From contig JAEWBB010000012.1 of assembly GCA_023391375.1 (NCBI GenBank), forward strand, positions 71,764-135,763: a stretch of 64,000 bases of DNA. The letters are read 5' to 3'. This DNA comes from Pseudomonadota bacterium (GTDB lineage Bacteria; Pseudomonadota; Alphaproteobacteria; Sphingomonadales; Sphingomonadaceae). The notes under the pieces were generated by a model, which was not told where the DNA came from, searched no databases, and saw only the letters and a list, made by a program, of their open reading frames with translations. The translations under genes were made by a program, and so were the position numbers. Below are positions 28,096-36,589 of the stretch, piece after piece (position 1 is the first letter of the stretch; every line of letters starts with the position of its first letter).

Positions 28096-28568
28096 TCGCA
28101 GCTTCGGCCCTCGATTTCGCGGAGATGCTAGGCGACGCGCACGGCCGGCTCGGCGGGCTTGACGTGGGAACGAGGACGGTGGGCCTGGCGACTTGCGACG
28201 CGAGCTGGAGCTTCGCCACGCCCGCGGGGGTCATCCGACGGACCAAGTTCACCGCCGACCTGGCGGAATTGCGCACATTCGTCGCCGCCAACGGGCTCAA
28301 GGGCCTGGCGGTCGGCCTCCCGCTCAACATGGACGGCACAGACAGCCCGCGCACCCAGTCGGTGCGCGCGTTCGCCCGCAACCTCGCCCCCCTCGACCTG
28401 CCTATCCTCCTGTGGGACGAGCGCTGGTCGACAGTCGCGGTCGAGCGGGCGATGATCGACCAGGACATGAGCCGCGCCAAGCGGGCGGACAAGGTGGACG
28501 CCCACGCCGCCGCGCACATCCTGCAAGGCGCGATCGACGCGCTGGCCAACCTTCCTCCGCGCGGCTAG
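28092..28568 (+). CDS. ruvX: Putative pre-16S rRNA nuclease YqgF / RuvX
   Basis: A 158-residue RNase H-fold nuclease that trims the 16S rRNA 5' end. Motifs: GGLDVGTRTVGLA (first acidic residue), VGLPLNMDGTDSPRTQSVRAF, LWDERWST and the final KVDAHAAAHIL with the last catalytic Asp. The ATG overlaps the stop of the DUF3089 gene, and pyrB follows after 11 bases. Confidence 0.95.
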   Translation: MIAASALDFAEMLGDAHGRLGGLDVGTRTVGLATCDASWSFATPAGVIRRTKFTADLAELRTFVAANGLKGLAVGLPLNMDGTDSPRTQSVRAFARNLAPLDLPILLWDERWSTVAVERAMIDQDMSRAKRADKVDAHAAAHILQGAIDALANLPPRG

Positions 28569-28579
28569 GTCAGGCGCTC

Positions 28580-29476
28580 ATGGATCTCATCTCGATCGAC
28601 GACCTGAGCGACAGCGACATCGACGTCATCCTCGCCGAGGGGCTCCGCTGGTTCGACTATAACCGCGGCAAGCGGCGCAACGACCACCGGCTCGACGGGC
28701 TGACCATCGTCAATGCGTTCTTCGAGAATTCGACCCGGACGCTGCTCAGCTTCGAGATTGCCGCCAACCGCCTGGGTGCGCAGGTCGTGACAATGCAAGT
28801 CGAGCATTCGTCGATCAAGAAGGGCGAGACGCTGGACGACACCGCGCTGACGCTGAACGCGATGCGGCCCGACGCTTTAGTTATCCGTCACGGAAAATCG
28901 GGGGCGCCGCGTGACGTGGCCGCGATCATGGACTGCCCGGTGGTCAATGCCGGCGACGGAACCGGCGAACATCCGACCCAAGCCTTGCTCGATGCAGCCA
29001 CCCTCCTCCAACACTTCGGCCGGGTGGAAGGCCTTCAGGTCGCGATTTGCGGTGACATTGCGCATAGCCGGGTCGCCCGCTCGAATGCGAAGCTGTTGGC
29101 ACGGCTGGGCGCGAACGTGCGCTTTTCCGGGCCGCCCTCACTGATCCCGGCCGATGTGGACGCCCTACCGGTCGACGAGGCGGTCAACGGCGCTGATGCG
29201 GTCATGATGCTGCGCATCCAGCGCGAACGTCTTGAAAGCGATCTTGGTGATGCGCCGGGGGAATTCCTTGAGACTTACGGCCTGACCGCCGGGCGGCTGG
29301 CCAAAGCCGCGCCGGATGCGATGGTCATGCACCCGGGGCCGATCAATCGCGGCGTCGAAATCGATGGGGCACTGGCCGATGACCCGCAGCGTTCGCTGAT
29401 CACGCGACAGGTGGAAATGGGCGTGGCGGTGCGGATGGCCTGCCTCGACAGGCTGACCCGCGACCGCCGCGACTAA
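28580..29476 (+). CDS. pyrB: Aspartate carbamoyltransferase catalytic subunit
   Basis: 298 residues, catalysing carbamoyl phosphate plus aspartate to carbamoylaspartate in pyrimidine synthesis. The carbamoyl-phosphate site is NSTRTLLSFE (about residue 50). HPTQALLDAATL and the C-terminal MVMHPGPINRGVEID motif are intact. No pyrC follows. In many relatives pyrB-pyrC-plsY-dprA are contiguous, whereas here plsY-dprA lie 17 kb away. It converges on the TPR-SPOR gene with 3 bases between the stops. Confidence 0.97.
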   Translation: MDLISIDDLSDSDIDVILAEGLRWFDYNRGKRRNDHRLDGLTIVNAFFENSTRTLLSFEIAANRLGAQVVTMQVEHSSIKKGETLDDTALTLNAMRPDALVIRHGKSGAPRDVAAIMDCPVVNAGDGTGEHPTQALLDAATLLQHFGRVEGLQVAICGDIAHSRVARSNAKLLARLGANVRFSGPPSLIPADVDALPVDEAVNGADAVMMLRIQRERLESDLGDAPGEFLETYGLTAGRLAKAAPDAMVMHPGPINRGVEIDGALADDPQRSLITRQVEMGVAVRMACLDRLTRDRRD

Positions 29477-29479
29477 AGC

Positions 29480-30886
29480 TTAGCGCGACGCGAAGCTGAC
29501 CGGCGCGTCGCCCGAGGCGTGGCGCACGAAGCAGGACCGTCCGACCGCTTTCAGCGAGCCGCAGAAGCGCGCGGCCTCACGGTCCGAAGCAAAGCCCTTG
29601 ACCGACAGTCGGTAGACGCTGCCCTTGGAGCCATCGAAGCGCGCCGTAACCGGCATCAGGCCCTTGAGCGACGAATATTGGTCGACCGCCTTGTTCCAGG
29701 CGAGTTCGACCCGCTCGCGGCTCGAATAGGCGCCGAGCTGGACGACCGCATTGCTGTTGCCGAACGCGGCCTTGCGGACCAGCGACGGATCGACCGGCGA
29801 GGCGGCGCGGCTGAGCGCCGGGCGTGGCGCTTTGCGGGCCGGCTTCACTGCCGCGGCGGCAAGCTTGACCGGGCGCGGGGCCGGAAGGTCAACCGTCACA
29901 GTCGACGGCGCCTTGTGCGACACCACGCGCGGCGGCGGCGGCGGCGGGGCGAGCGGTTCGATCATCGCCACTTCGACCGGCGCGGCGGCAGGCGCCGACA
30001 CAGGCGCGGAGGCGAATTGCACCGGAGTCGCCACGGGCACCGGAGCGGGTGCATGCGCTTGGGCGACCTGGACCGGCGCGGGCGGAGCCGCGATTGCCGT
30101 TGGCGCCGGCGCGAGTGAAGCCGTGCGGACATCATCGCGCGCGCCGCCAAGCGCGAGGCGCGTCGGCTGACCGGGATCGGCCGGCGAGCGCGCGATGCCG
30201 ATGAAGGACGCGACGCGCGTGTCGGCCTTGTCGGGCGCGGCGTAAGCCATCCATTGCGTCATGCGCTGGTCGACCTGGTCGGCCGGAAGATCCTGCGCCG
30301 CGACGATGCGAGCAGCGTCCCAGTCGTTATTAAGGGCATGCGCCAGCGCCAGATTCTGGCGCAGCCGGGCGTCGGCATAAGGCTGATGTGCGGCAGCTTC
30401 CAGCAACTCGACCGCTTGGGCCGGCTCGCCCGCGAGGGCCAGCGCCAGGCCGCGATCGGCCGGCTCGACCATGTCGCCGGCACTTTGCAGCAACTCGATC
30501 GCCGATGACTTGTGACCGAGCGCGATCTCGACCAGGGCGAGCTTCAGCACCACGTCCGGCTGGTTCGCGTAAAGGCGAAGGGCGTCAGTGTACGCAGCTT
30601 CCGCCGAGCCATACCGACCCGACGCAAGGTAGGTGTTGCCCAACAGCTTGCGGAAACCCGCATCGTTCGGGCTCTGCTCTACCGCTTGCTCGGCGTATTT
30701 CACCGCGTTCGCCAGGTCGTTTTCGCCAAGCGCGGCCTGCGCGCGGGTAGCGAGTGCGATCTTCGACGGCGAAGCCGAGTTGAAAGCGCTGACCGCGTGT
30801 TCCCCGCCCGGCGAGGCGCACGCCGTGATGGCGCTGGCCAGGCCGATGGCCGTGAACGTCGTTCCGATGACCTTTGCGTAACGCAT
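29480..30886 (-). CDS. TPR-SPOR lipoprotein
   Basis: 468 residues: a lipoprotein-type signal (ASAITAC, Cys about 23), TPR-like helical repeats (about 40-230), a long Pro/Ala/Val linker (about 245-365), and a C-terminal SPOR domain (about 385-460; AVVQLGAYSSRERVELAWNK). SPOR domains bind denuded peptidoglycan at division sites, so the protein is probably tethered to the envelope and recruited to the septum. It is last of three genes after a ParA-like ATPase and a ribbon-helix-helix protein. A role in the same positioning process is inferred from context. Confidence 0.85.
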   Translation of the reverse strand: MRYAKVIGTTFTAIGLASAITACASPGGEHAVSAFNSASPSKIALATRAQAALGENDLANAVKYAEQAVEQSPNDAGFRKLLGNTYLASGRYGSAEAAYTDALRLYANQPDVVLKLALVEIALGHKSSAIELLQSAGDMVEPADRGLALALAGEPAQAVELLEAAAHQPYADARLRQNLALAHALNNDWDAARIVAAQDLPADQVDQRMTQWMAYAAPDKADTRVASFIGIARSPADPGQPTRLALGGARDDVRTASLAPAPTAIAAPPAPVQVAQAHAPAPVPVATPVQFASAPVSAPAAAPVEVAMIEPLAPPPPPPRVVSHKAPSTVTVDLPAPRPVKLAAAAVKPARKAPRPALSRAASPVDPSLVRKAAFGNSNAVVQLGAYSSRERVELAWNKAVDQYSSLKGLMPVTARFDGSKGSVYRLSVKGFASDREAARFCGSLKAVGRSCFVRHASGDAPVSFASR

Positions 30887-30907
30887 GTTTCCCCACTCCC
30901 TGTAGAG

Positions 30908-31726
30908 TTAGGCGGCGGGCTTCTTGGCGGCCCGCTCGGCCATGGCATTGAGTTCCGGCATATCGGCCAGCAAGCGATCGAGCGCTTCGGTGACCAACTG
31001 CTGGGCCGAACGGCCGTCGACCGCACAGGCCAGGCGAAGCTTGAGGTGCCGTTCGCCGTCGAGGCGCAGCGTGAACGCCGCCTTGCCCTTGGCGCCCCGC
31101 GCCGAACGCGGCTTCGGCGCACGCTTCGGCGTGGCAGCGACCGGCGCCGGCGCGACCGAAGCGACCTGGGCCACCGGCTCGAAATGAACGGGCGCCGGGG
31201 CCGGCTCGAAATGGACCGGCTGGGCGACGGGTTCGAACGCCGACGGGTCGACCGCCTGCTGGTTGAGCTCGAGCGCTTCCTCGTCTTCCTCGGCCGTGCG
31301 CGAGATGATCGGCTGGCGCTTGGCGGCGACGGCCGACAGGACCGGGGTCACCTCGCCTTCGTCTTCCGCTTCCGGATCGAACAGCTCGGCGGTTTCGTCG
31401 ACATAATCGCCGTCCTCGCCTTCGCCTTCTTCTTCCTCGCCATAGCTGTAGCGGTCTTCGATCGACGCCTGCTGGTCGTGGACCGGCGACGGTACGGGCG
31501 AGAGACCCGACAGCGGGTTGCGCAGAGGCTGGACCGGAGAGGGTTCGAATGCCTCGTCGCTGCCTTCGTTGGCGGCGTGGGCACCATCGCCCATGTCGTT
31601 CCAGCCGAGGTCGTCGAGACCGGCGCCGACCTGGCCGAAGCCCTGCGGACGCATGGCCGGACGGGCCGCACCCTTGCGGGCGAGCAGGCCGGAGCTGAGC
31701 GAAGCGAATGCCTTATGTTCGGACAT
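30908..31726 (-). CDS. Disordered acidic protein with C-terminal ribbon-helix-helix domain
   Basis: 272 residues. The N-terminal tip is basic (residues about 4-27, HKAFASLSSGLLARKGAARP), followed by an acidic low-complexity section (EEEEGEGEDGDYVDE) and Pro/Ala/Val repeats with FEPVAQPVHFEPAPAP. The C-terminus (about 214-255) reads as a ribbon-helix-helix DNA-binding unit (AAFTLRLDGERHLKLRLACA, then a second helix). I infer the partner of the adjacent ParA-like ATPase, comparable in logic to ParG with ParF. The much longer open frame upstream overlaps the parA gene and is rejected. GAGGAG precedes the ATG. Confidence 0.75.
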   Translation of the reverse strand: MSEHKAFASLSSGLLARKGAARPAMRPQGFGQVGAGLDDLGWNDMGDGAHAANEGSDEAFEPSPVQPLRNPLSGLSPVPSPVHDQQASIEDRYSYGEEEEGEGEDGDYVDETAELFDPEAEDEGEVTPVLSAVAAKRQPIISRTAEEDEEALELNQQAVDPSAFEPVAQPVHFEPAPAPVHFEPVAQVASVAPAPVAATPKRAPKPRSARGAKGKAAFTLRLDGERHLKLRLACAVDGRSAQQLVTEALDRLLADMPELNAMAERAAKKPAA

Positions 31727-31743
31727 GGTGGGACGCTCCTCGC

Positions 31744-32466
31744 TTAGCCGACCACGCGGCGGCCGAAGCCACCGACCGGACGAGGACTGGCCGCCTGCGG
31801 AGCGCCCGGCGAGGCGGTCGGCGCAGAAAAGACGGTGCGGCGGAAATTCTTTTCGAGGCGGTCGGACACATAGTCCCACAGCTCGGTCACTTCGCGGGCC
31901 GAGCGGCCCTGCGGGTCGACTTCCATCACCGTGCGGCCATCGATCATCGAGGCGGCAAAATCGGTGCGGTGGTGGATGGTGACCGGGGCGACGGTGCCGT
32001 GCTGCGACAGCGCGACGGCCGCTTCGTAAGTGATCTTGGCCTTGGGGGTCGCCGCGTTGACGACAAAGATCAGCGGCTTGCCGGCACGGTCGCACAGGTC
32101 GACGGTGGCGCCGACGGCGCGAAGGTCGTGCGGGCTCGGCCGAGTCGGGATGACGATCAGCTCGGCCACCGCGATGACCGACTGGATCGCCATGGTGATC
32201 GCCGGCGGCGTGTCGATGACGGCAAGGCGGAAACCCTGCTGACGGAGGACCTCGAGGTCGCTCGCAAGACGCGCGACCGTGGTCTGCGCGAACGCCGGCA
32301 TGTCGTCGGTCCGCTCGTTCCACCAGTCGGCCAGCGATCCTTGCGGATCGATGTCGATCAGGCAGACCGGGCCGGCGCCAGCCAGCTGCGCTTGCACCGC
32401 CAGGTGACCGGACAGCGTGGTTTTACCCGAGCCGCCCTTCTGCGATGCCAAAGCCAGAACGCGCAT
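31744..32466 (-). CDS. ParA/MinD family P-loop ATPase
   Basis: 240 residues beginning MRVLALASQKGGSGKTT, with a deviant Walker A (residues 9-17, KGGSGKTT), switch region CLIDIDPQGSLADWW and Walker B AVIDTPPAI. Such ATPases pattern DNA or protein cargo on the nucleoid. No parB with parS is next to it; its neighbour is a ribbon-helix-helix protein, 17 bases downstream. This is therefore an orphan ParA rather than the chromosome-segregation gene. Start at 32466 follows GAGGGGAAGAG. Confidence 0.9.
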   Translation of the reverse strand: MRVLALASQKGGSGKTTLSGHLAVQAQLAGAGPVCLIDIDPQGSLADWWNERTDDMPAFAQTTVARLASDLEVLRQQGFRLAVIDTPPAITMAIQSVIAVAELIVIPTRPSPHDLRAVGATVDLCDRAGKPLIFVVNAATPKAKITYEAAVALSQHGTVAPVTIHHRTDFAASMIDGRTVMEVDPQGRSAREVTELWDYVSDRLEKNFRRTVFSAPTASPGAPQAASPRPVGGFGRRVVG

Positions 32467-32605
32467 TCTCTTCCCCTCGGCCAAAAGTTGGTCGTCCAGC
32501 CTTGGGATTGGCCCACCAGCCCCTAAAATCTGGTTAATGTCGGAGTACCTTGTTGAGGCCATCCGCCGCGGTTACGGTGCCAAGGCTTGGGAACAGGGGT
32601 AATAA

Positions 32606-33544
32606 ATGTTTGCCAATAAAGGGTTAGCGGCCGCCCTCGTCGCGTTGGCCATTTCTGCGTCGGCACCCGCCGCGGCGCAGAGCGTCCGGGATGGAATCAA
32701 CGCCTGGCAGAAGGGCGATTTCACGACCGCCGTCGACGCCTGGAAACCGCTGGCGGCCGCAGGCAACGCCGATGCAGCGTTCAACCTCGGCCAAGCCTAC
32801 AGGCTCGGCAAGGGCGTGGGAATCGATCTTGCCCGGGCCCAGGCGCTGTTCGAACAGGCGGCGCGGAAAGGTCATATCGACGCCGCGACGAACCTTGGCA
32901 TCATGCTGTTCCAGTCGAACAATCGCACCGGCGCGATGCGTTGGCTGCGCCAGGCGGCGGAGGGCAGCGAGCCGCGTGCCATGCTGCTTTACGGGACGGC
33001 CCTGTTCAACGGAGACGGAGTGAAGCCCGATCCGATCCGCGCCTACGCCTACGTCAGCCGCGCCGCCGCGCAGGGGCTGGAGCCGGCCAAGGCGACGCTG
33101 GCCGACCTCGACGAAGTCATGCCGATCGAGCAGCGCCAGGCCGGCGTGAAGCTGGCGCAGGCGATACTCGCATCGAGTGCCACCGCTGCGCCGGCTCCGG
33201 CACCGAAGGTTCTAGCCAAACCGCCCACCGCCCCTGCCCGTCCGGCTCCAGCTGCGAAACCGCCGATTATTGCGAAGGTTACACCACCAGCTCCCGCACC
33301 CGCCAAACCTGCGAGCGCGGCCTCGGGAGGGTGGCGAGTCCAGCTCGGCGCTTTCTCCAGCAGGGGGTCGGCGCAATCGCTGTATGGCAAGCTGTCCGGC
33401 AAGCTGGGCGGCGCACAGGCCTTCTACGTCCCCGTCGGCAGCATGACCCGGCTACAGGTCGGCCCGTTTGCGTCGAAAGCCGCCGCGACGGGGATGTGCG
33501 CGAAGCTCAAGCCGCAGGCGTGCTTCCCGGTTCCGGGACGATAG
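32606..33544 (+). CDS. Sel1-repeat and SPOR domain protein, exported
   Basis: 312 residues: signal peptide (cleavage likely after SAPAAAQ), Sel1-type helical repeats (about 30-175; AAFNLGQAYRLGKGVGID and a second copy near MLLYGTALFNGDG), a Pro/Ala linker, and a C-terminal SPOR domain (about 240-310; WRVQLGAFSSRGSAQSLYGK). It probably binds septal peptidoglycan in the periplasm. It is divergent from the ParA-RHH-SPOR unit across 139 bases, and the two SPOR proteins share domain logic, so the units may be functionally linked. Confidence 0.88.
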   Translation: MFANKGLAAALVALAISASAPAAAQSVRDGINAWQKGDFTTAVDAWKPLAAAGNADAAFNLGQAYRLGKGVGIDLARAQALFEQAARKGHIDAATNLGIMLFQSNNRTGAMRWLRQAAEGSEPRAMLLYGTALFNGDGVKPDPIRAYAYVSRAAAQGLEPAKATLADLDEVMPIEQRQAGVKLAQAILASSATAAPAPAPKVLAKPPTAPARPAPAAKPPIIAKVTPPAPAPAKPASAASGGWRVQLGAFSSRGSAQSLYGKLSGKLGGAQAFYVPVGSMTRLQVGPFASKAAATGMCAKLKPQACFPVPGR

Positions 33545-34400
33545 TCCAGCGCGCCTTGGGAATGCCGAGCATCCACAGCACCGCGCTCAGGTCGTGGTGG
33601 CGGACGGCGGCGCTGGCGACGCGGTCGAGGGCGGACTTCGGTCGATAACCGATTCCCAGGCCAGCGAGGCACACCATCAGCGAGTCGTTGGCACCGTCGC
33701 CGATGGCGACGAGGCTTTCCTGTCCCAGCCGCTCTTCTCCCAGCAGCGACAGAGCGAAATCGCGCTTCGCCGTGCCGTCGATCACCGGCCCGCTGGTCTT
33801 GCCCGTTAATGTGTCGCCGTCGAAGCCGAGGACGTTGGCCCGCACTTCCTTGAAGCCGAGCGAAGCGCCGATCGGCTCGACGAAGTCGGTAAACCCGCCC
33901 GAAACTAGGGCTGTGCGAACGCCGGCGGCGTTGAGCGTGGCGACCAGTGTTCCGGCTCCAGGATTGGGGCGGATTCGGGTCGTCCTGCACTTTTCCAACG
34001 CGGCTCGCCCCAGGCCTTCGAGCAGCGCGACCCGCGCGGCCAGGGCTTCCATGAAATCCAGCTCGCCCTGCATCGCCCGCTCGGTCACTGCGGCGACTTC
34101 GTCTTTCACGCCCGCATAGTCGGCGAGTTCGTCGATGCATTCCTGCCCGATCATGGTCGAATCCATGTCGGCCACGAAGACTCGGGGGTCTGCAATGGGT
34201 CCCGGACGGACGGCAACGTCGACGCCGTCGAGCGCTTCGAGTGACGCGCGAATAACCGCCGGGTTTCCCACGCATTCGATGTCCGCGGCGTCGCCCTCGT
34301 CAACCCACCGGGCAAGGCGTCCGTCCGGCACCCGCGCGATGGCATCGGCAATCAGCCTGTCATCCAGCCGTCCGGCTGCTATCACAGTGGCAATGAGCAA
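33507..34400 (-). CDS. serB: Phosphoserine phosphatase
   Basis: A 297-residue HAD phosphatase, last step of serine synthesis. DxD nucleophile at Asp78/Asp80 (VADMDSTMIGQE), second motif LVSGGFTDF, Lys in GTAKRDF, and the final GDGANDSLM. An N-terminal ACT-like section precedes it. I chose the TTG at 34400, because a strong GGGGAGGA stands 7 bases upstream and the product begins MLIATVIAAGRL like family members. This makes serB and miaA divergent with 8 overlapping bases at their 5' ends. The 3' end also overlaps the Sel1-SPOR gene by 38 bases. Confidence 0.93.
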   Translation of the reverse strand: MLIATVIAAGRLDDRLIADAIARVPDGRLARWVDEGDAADIECVGNPAVIRASLEALDGVDVAVRPGPIADPRVFVADMDSTMIGQECIDELADYAGVKDEVAAVTERAMQGELDFMEALAARVALLEGLGRAALEKCRTTRIRPNPGAGTLVATLNAAGVRTALVSGGFTDFVEPIGASLGFKEVRANVLGFDGDTLTGKTSGPVIDGTAKRDFALSLLGEERLGQESLVAIGDGANDSLMVCLAGLGIGYRPKSALDRVASAAVRHHDLSAVLWMLGIPKARWTIVPEPGSTPAA

Positions 34401-35325
34401 CGCGCTTCCTCCCCTCGCCGTCATCGCCGGTCCGACCGCCAGCGGCAAGAGCGCGCTGGCGCTGGCACTGGCAGAACGGACCGGCGGGGTCATCATCAAC
34501 GCCGACAGCGCGCAGCTTTACGCTGGCATGCCGATCCTGACGGCGGCGCCGACCGCCGAAGACATGGAACGCGCACCGCACCGTCTCTACGGTGTGCGCG
34601 ATCCGGCCGATCCGGCCTCCGCTGCCGACTGGGCCATGCTCGCCAAGGAGGAAGTCCGGCAAGCCCATGCTGTCGGCAAGCTGCCGATCCTGGTCGGTGG
34701 GACCGGCCTCTACATCCGCTCGTTGATCGACGGGATTGCCCCCGTCCCTTCCATCGACTCGCAAATCCGCGCCGACGTACGGGCCGCGAGCGTCGCCGAC
34801 AATTTCGCCGAGCTGAATTCCCTCGACCCGGTCGGCGCCGCCCGGCTCAACCCCGGCGACAGTGCCAGGGTCGCGCGGGCGCTCGAGGTCTTCCTATCGA
34901 CCGGGTGCAGTCTGCTCGACTGGCAGGAACAGAGAAGCGGCGGGATCGGTCACGAGGTGCGGCTCACCCCGCTCGTCCTCCTGCCGCCGCGCGTGTGGCT
35001 GATCGAACGTTGCGAGCGCCGGTTCGAGCGGATGGTGGAGGCAGGCGCGATCGATGAAGTGCGGGCGCTGACCGCGCGGAGGCTCGATCCATCGTTGCCC
35101 GCAATGAAAGCCATCGGGGTCGTCGACCTCGCCGAATATCTGGCCGGTGACATCAGCCTCGATCATGCGATCGCCGCCGCGCAGGTCGACACCCGCCAGT
35201 ACGCCAAGCGGCAATACACCTGGTTCGCCCACCAGCCGCCGGATAGCTGGCCGCGCTATACCACGCCCCTCGATGCGCCGGGGGCGATAGACGAGGCGCT
35301 GGCACTACTGGGCGTTCCGGCGTAG
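34393..35325 (+). CDS. miaA: tRNA dimethylallyltransferase MiaA
   Basis: 310 residues; adds the isopentenyl group to A37 of tRNAs reading UNN codons. P-loop GPTASGKSALA at about 13-23, the DSAQLYAGM motif near 37, LPILVGGTGLYI near 95 and the C-terminal RQYAKRQYTWF. The start is MSNALPPLAVIAG, opposite and overlapping the serB start. A ketol-acid reductoisomerase follows 9 bases later. Confidence 0.96.
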   Translation: MSNALPPLAVIAGPTASGKSALALALAERTGGVIINADSAQLYAGMPILTAAPTAEDMERAPHRLYGVRDPADPASAADWAMLAKEEVRQAHAVGKLPILVGGTGLYIRSLIDGIAPVPSIDSQIRADVRAASVADNFAELNSLDPVGAARLNPGDSARVARALEVFLSTGCSLLDWQEQRSGGIGHEVRLTPLVLLPPRVWLIERCERRFERMVEAGAIDEVRALTARRLDPSLPAMKAIGVVDLAEYLAGDISLDHAIAAAQVDTRQYAKRQYTWFAHQPPDSWPRYTTPLDAPGAIDEALALLGVPA

Positions 35326-35334
35326 CCATGCGTC

Positions 35335-36297
35335 ATGCTTCGCGAACCGGACATCGACCCGACGGCCCTCGCCGGAAAGCGCGTCGCCATCATGGGCTTT
35401 GGCAACCAGGGCCGCGCCCAGGCGCTGAACCTGCGCGACAGCAGGATCGACCTGGTCGTGGGATTGCGGGACGGGTCGCCGCGCTCGCAGGCGGTCGAGG
35501 CCGAACGCATCGCGCACGCCCCGCCGAGCGAGGCGGCCAAGGGCGCGGACGTGGTCATGATGCTGGTGCCCGACGAGCTGCACGCCGCCGTCTACCGCGA
35601 CATCGAGCCGTCCCTCCGCGAAGGCGCAGCGCTGGGATTCAGCCACGGCCTTGCCATCCGCTTCGGCTTTATCGTCCCGCGCGGCGATCTCGACGTTTTC
35701 ATGGTGTCACCGAAGGGTCCGGGTACGGCGCTTCGCAGCTTGTACGTCGACGGCCGGGGAATGGTCGCGCTGACGGCGGTGGCGCAGGATGCCACGGGAA
35801 AGGCGGAGGCGATCGCCAACGCCTACGGTGCGGCCATCGGCTGCGCCCGCGCCGGCCTGATTGCCTCTACGTTCGCGGAGGAATGCGAAGCCGACCTGTT
35901 CAATGAGCAAGCGGTGGTGTGGGGAGCGGTACCCGAAATCCTGATTGCCGGTTTCGATACGCTCGTCGAGGCCGGGATCGATCCACGTGTTGCCTACATG
36001 GAATGCGTCGGTGAACTGAAATTGATCGCCGAATTGATCGAAGCGCGCGGCATCGCCGCCATGCGCGAGGCGATCAGCAACACCGCCGAGCTCGGCGCCG
36101 TCCTCGGCGGGCCCAAGATCGTCGATAATGGGGTGAGGGAGCGCATGCGCACCATCATGCAGGAAGTCCGCAGCGGCCAGTTCGCCGCGGAATTGAAGGA
36201 CGAGGAAGCTGCCGGCTATCCACTGCTGACGGCCGCGCGCCGCAAGGCCCGCTTGCTGGCCGTGGAAAAAGCCCGAGAATCCCTGCCGAAGGCTTAG
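35335..36297 (+). CDS. Divergent ketol-acid reductoisomerase (KARI-like)
   Basis: 320 residues in class I KARI layout, shorter than the usual 330-340. The first strand (YYD region) is missing. Rossmann motif GFGNQGRAQALNLRD; SHGLAIRF keeps the active-site His; SPKGPG keeps the Lys. The metal ligands are retained in ADLFNEQ and MECVGELKL, and the Ser in SNTAELG. Chemistry is probably preserved (acetolactate to dihydroxyisovalerate), but many usually invariant surroundings differ. It could be the main ilvC or a paralogue. No ilvB/ilvN is present between it and miaA. Confidence 0.8.
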   Translation: MLREPDIDPTALAGKRVAIMGFGNQGRAQALNLRDSRIDLVVGLRDGSPRSQAVEAERIAHAPPSEAAKGADVVMMLVPDELHAAVYRDIEPSLREGAALGFSHGLAIRFGFIVPRGDLDVFMVSPKGPGTALRSLYVDGRGMVALTAVAQDATGKAEAIANAYGAAIGCARAGLIASTFAEECEADLFNEQAVVWGAVPEILIAGFDTLVEAGIDPRVAYMECVGELKLIAELIEARGIAAMREAISNTAELGAVLGGPKIVDNGVRERMRTIMQEVRSGQFAAELKDEEAAGYPLLTAARRKARLLAVEKARESLPKA

Positions 36298-36470
36298 CCG
36301 ACCGTTTCCGCCGGCATCACGCCCGGCCGGTCGCCGACCAGCGCCTTTTCGAGATATGCCCGCTGTAGCTGGCGATGGATGCTCGCCGAGCCGAAGTCGG
36401 CGGCATGGAGCGCCTGTTCCTGTTCCTCTTGCGCGCGCCGCGCGAAGTAGATGCGATTATCGCCGCTCAT
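36294..36470 (-). CDS. Small charged protein (58 aa), unknown function
   Basis: Begins MSGDNRIYFARRAQEEQEQA; helical, charged and soluble, with no membrane segment. GAAAGGG lies about 10 bases before the ATG. Its stop overlaps the convergent KARI stop by 2-3 bases. Family unknown to me; the composition (many Ala, Arg, Gln, Glu) argues for a genuine small cytoplasmic protein. Confidence 0.6.
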   Translation of the reverse strand: MSGDNRIYFARRAQEEQEQALHAADFGSASIHRQLQRAYLEKALVGDRPGVMPAETVG

Positions 36471-36539
36471 GACCCAATCCCTTTCCGCCCCCGGACAGGA
36501 AAGCTCCTTGTATCACCGTTCGGGTCTAAAGCGCGAATC

Positions 36540-36570
36540 AAAAGGGCGCCGGACCGAAGCCCGGCGCCCT
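36540..36570 (-). terminator. Rho-independent terminator of the outer-membrane protein gene
   Basis: On the minus strand GGGCGCCGG pairs with CCGGCGCCC around loop GCTTCGGT, followed by TTTT. It lies 19 bases after the stop of the gene at 36590-37135 and before the small gene at 36294-36470. Confidence 0.85.
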
Positions 36571-36589
36571 CCATGCAGAACGGCAGCGC

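Noticed and set aside
29751..30170. Plus-strand frames within the Pro/Ala linker of the TPR-SPOR gene
   Set aside because: Gly/Ala/Arg-rich shadows of a low-complexity region.
31727..32323. Upstream extension of the RHH gene
   Set aside because: It would overlap nearly the whole ParA gene in another frame; the ATG at 31726 has a good ribosome site.
32537..32602. A 21-residue open frame (MSEYLVEAIRRGYG) just before the Sel1-SPOR gene
   Set aside because: No ribosome site and only 3 bases before the next ATG. A leader peptide is conceivable but unsupported.
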